Of a stretch of 64,000 nt of DNA, positions 63,871 through 64,000 are shown piece by piece (position 1 is the first letter of the stretch; every line of letters begins with the position of its first letter). The position numbers were made by a program, and so were the translations under genes. A model generated the notes under the pieces. The model ran no database searches, was not told where the DNA came from, and was given only the letters and a program-made list of their open reading frames with translations. Source of the stretch: Diphasiastrum complanatum (lineage: Eukaryota > Streptophyta > Lycopodiopsida > Lycopodiales > Lycopodiaceae); the NCBI GenBank assembly GCA_029204225.1, contig CM055098.1, forward strand, positions 20,503,746 to 20,567,745. The letters are read 5' to 3'.

Positions 63871-64000
63871 ATGGATCAACATTATGATCCCAATTCTACA
63901 AAAGACTATCCACCTGAGATGGTGTCACTTGCTATTGAGCAAGTCCAACATAATTGGTCCTGTCAAATAAAGCACAAGTACACGAACCTTCCACAAATCC
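63871..64000 (+). CDS. Open frame running off the right edge
   Basis: ATG in a favourable context (A at -3, G at +4), then 43 codons open to the end of the window, beginning MDQHYDPNSTKDYPPEMVSL. The family cannot be judged from this length. The preceding 100 bp are A/C-rich with CAAACAAACAACACAAC, like a plant 5' leader. It could be the start of a host gene or of another transposon gene. Confidence 0.35.
   Translation, partial: MDQHYDPNSTKDYPPEMVSLAIEQVQHNWSCQIKHKYTNLPQI

Overview
This window looks like nuclear DNA of a land plant with a large, repeat-rich genome. The evidence is AT-rich sequence, many Ty1/copia elements with plant-type primer sites (TGGTATCAGAGC, complementary to initiator tRNA-Met), one Ty3/gypsy-type primer site complementary to tRNA-Asp, a CACTA (En/Spm) DNA transposon ending CACTACAAGAA, microsatellites, and no confidently intact host gene. 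I could not determine the species. The coding candidates I reassessed use ATG starts. Apparent open frames beginning at TTG or GTG, such as those ahead of the copia gag genes, were re-started at the first good ATG.

Layout. 1-2.7 kb: three (CT)n tracts inside a tandem duplication and a probable gypsy LTR followed by a tRNA-Asp primer site. 2.7-8.8 kb: decayed leader, LTR-like sequence and an unidentified Ser/Pro/Arg-rich gene remnant. 8.84-11.54 kb: the 5' half of a copia element (A). 11.5-18.8 kb: scrambled copia pieces, with integrase and reverse transcriptase in opposite orientations and a gag facing a reversed pol. 18.99-28.54 kb: the 3' half of a copia element (B, minus strand), whose LTR is split by a young, intact copia element G (19578-25735, minus strand). 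A and B share LTR variants and meet, apart from about 15 bp, at the same internal position, so they are probably one element split by an inversion of about 17 kb. 29.75-43.7 kb: an old copia element (N) interrupted three times: in its 5' LTR by a young intact element C (30445-36682), in gag by a 2.4-kb block carrying a small tRNA-derived retroposon, and in integrase by a 1371-bp solo LTR. 43.7-51.5 kb: decayed non-copia genes, including a histone H3-like pseudogene and a transposase-like pseudogene. 51.5-58.7 kb: an old copia element (H) with many stop codons, whose 3' LTR contains a 2.3-kb CACTA element. 58.7-64 kb: mostly anonymous sequence, an LTR fragment, a 0.7-kb minisatellite and the first codons of an open frame running off the right edge.

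The only coding units that look functional are the two copia polyproteins. C has two 737-bp LTRs that I read as identical and a 5-bp target duplication. G has 682-bp LTRs with three differences that I noticed. Each polyprotein keeps the gag zinc knuckle, the protease DSG, the integrase HHCC and DD35E, the reverse transcriptase YVDD and the RNase H acidic residues. Both elements could be autonomous and recently active.
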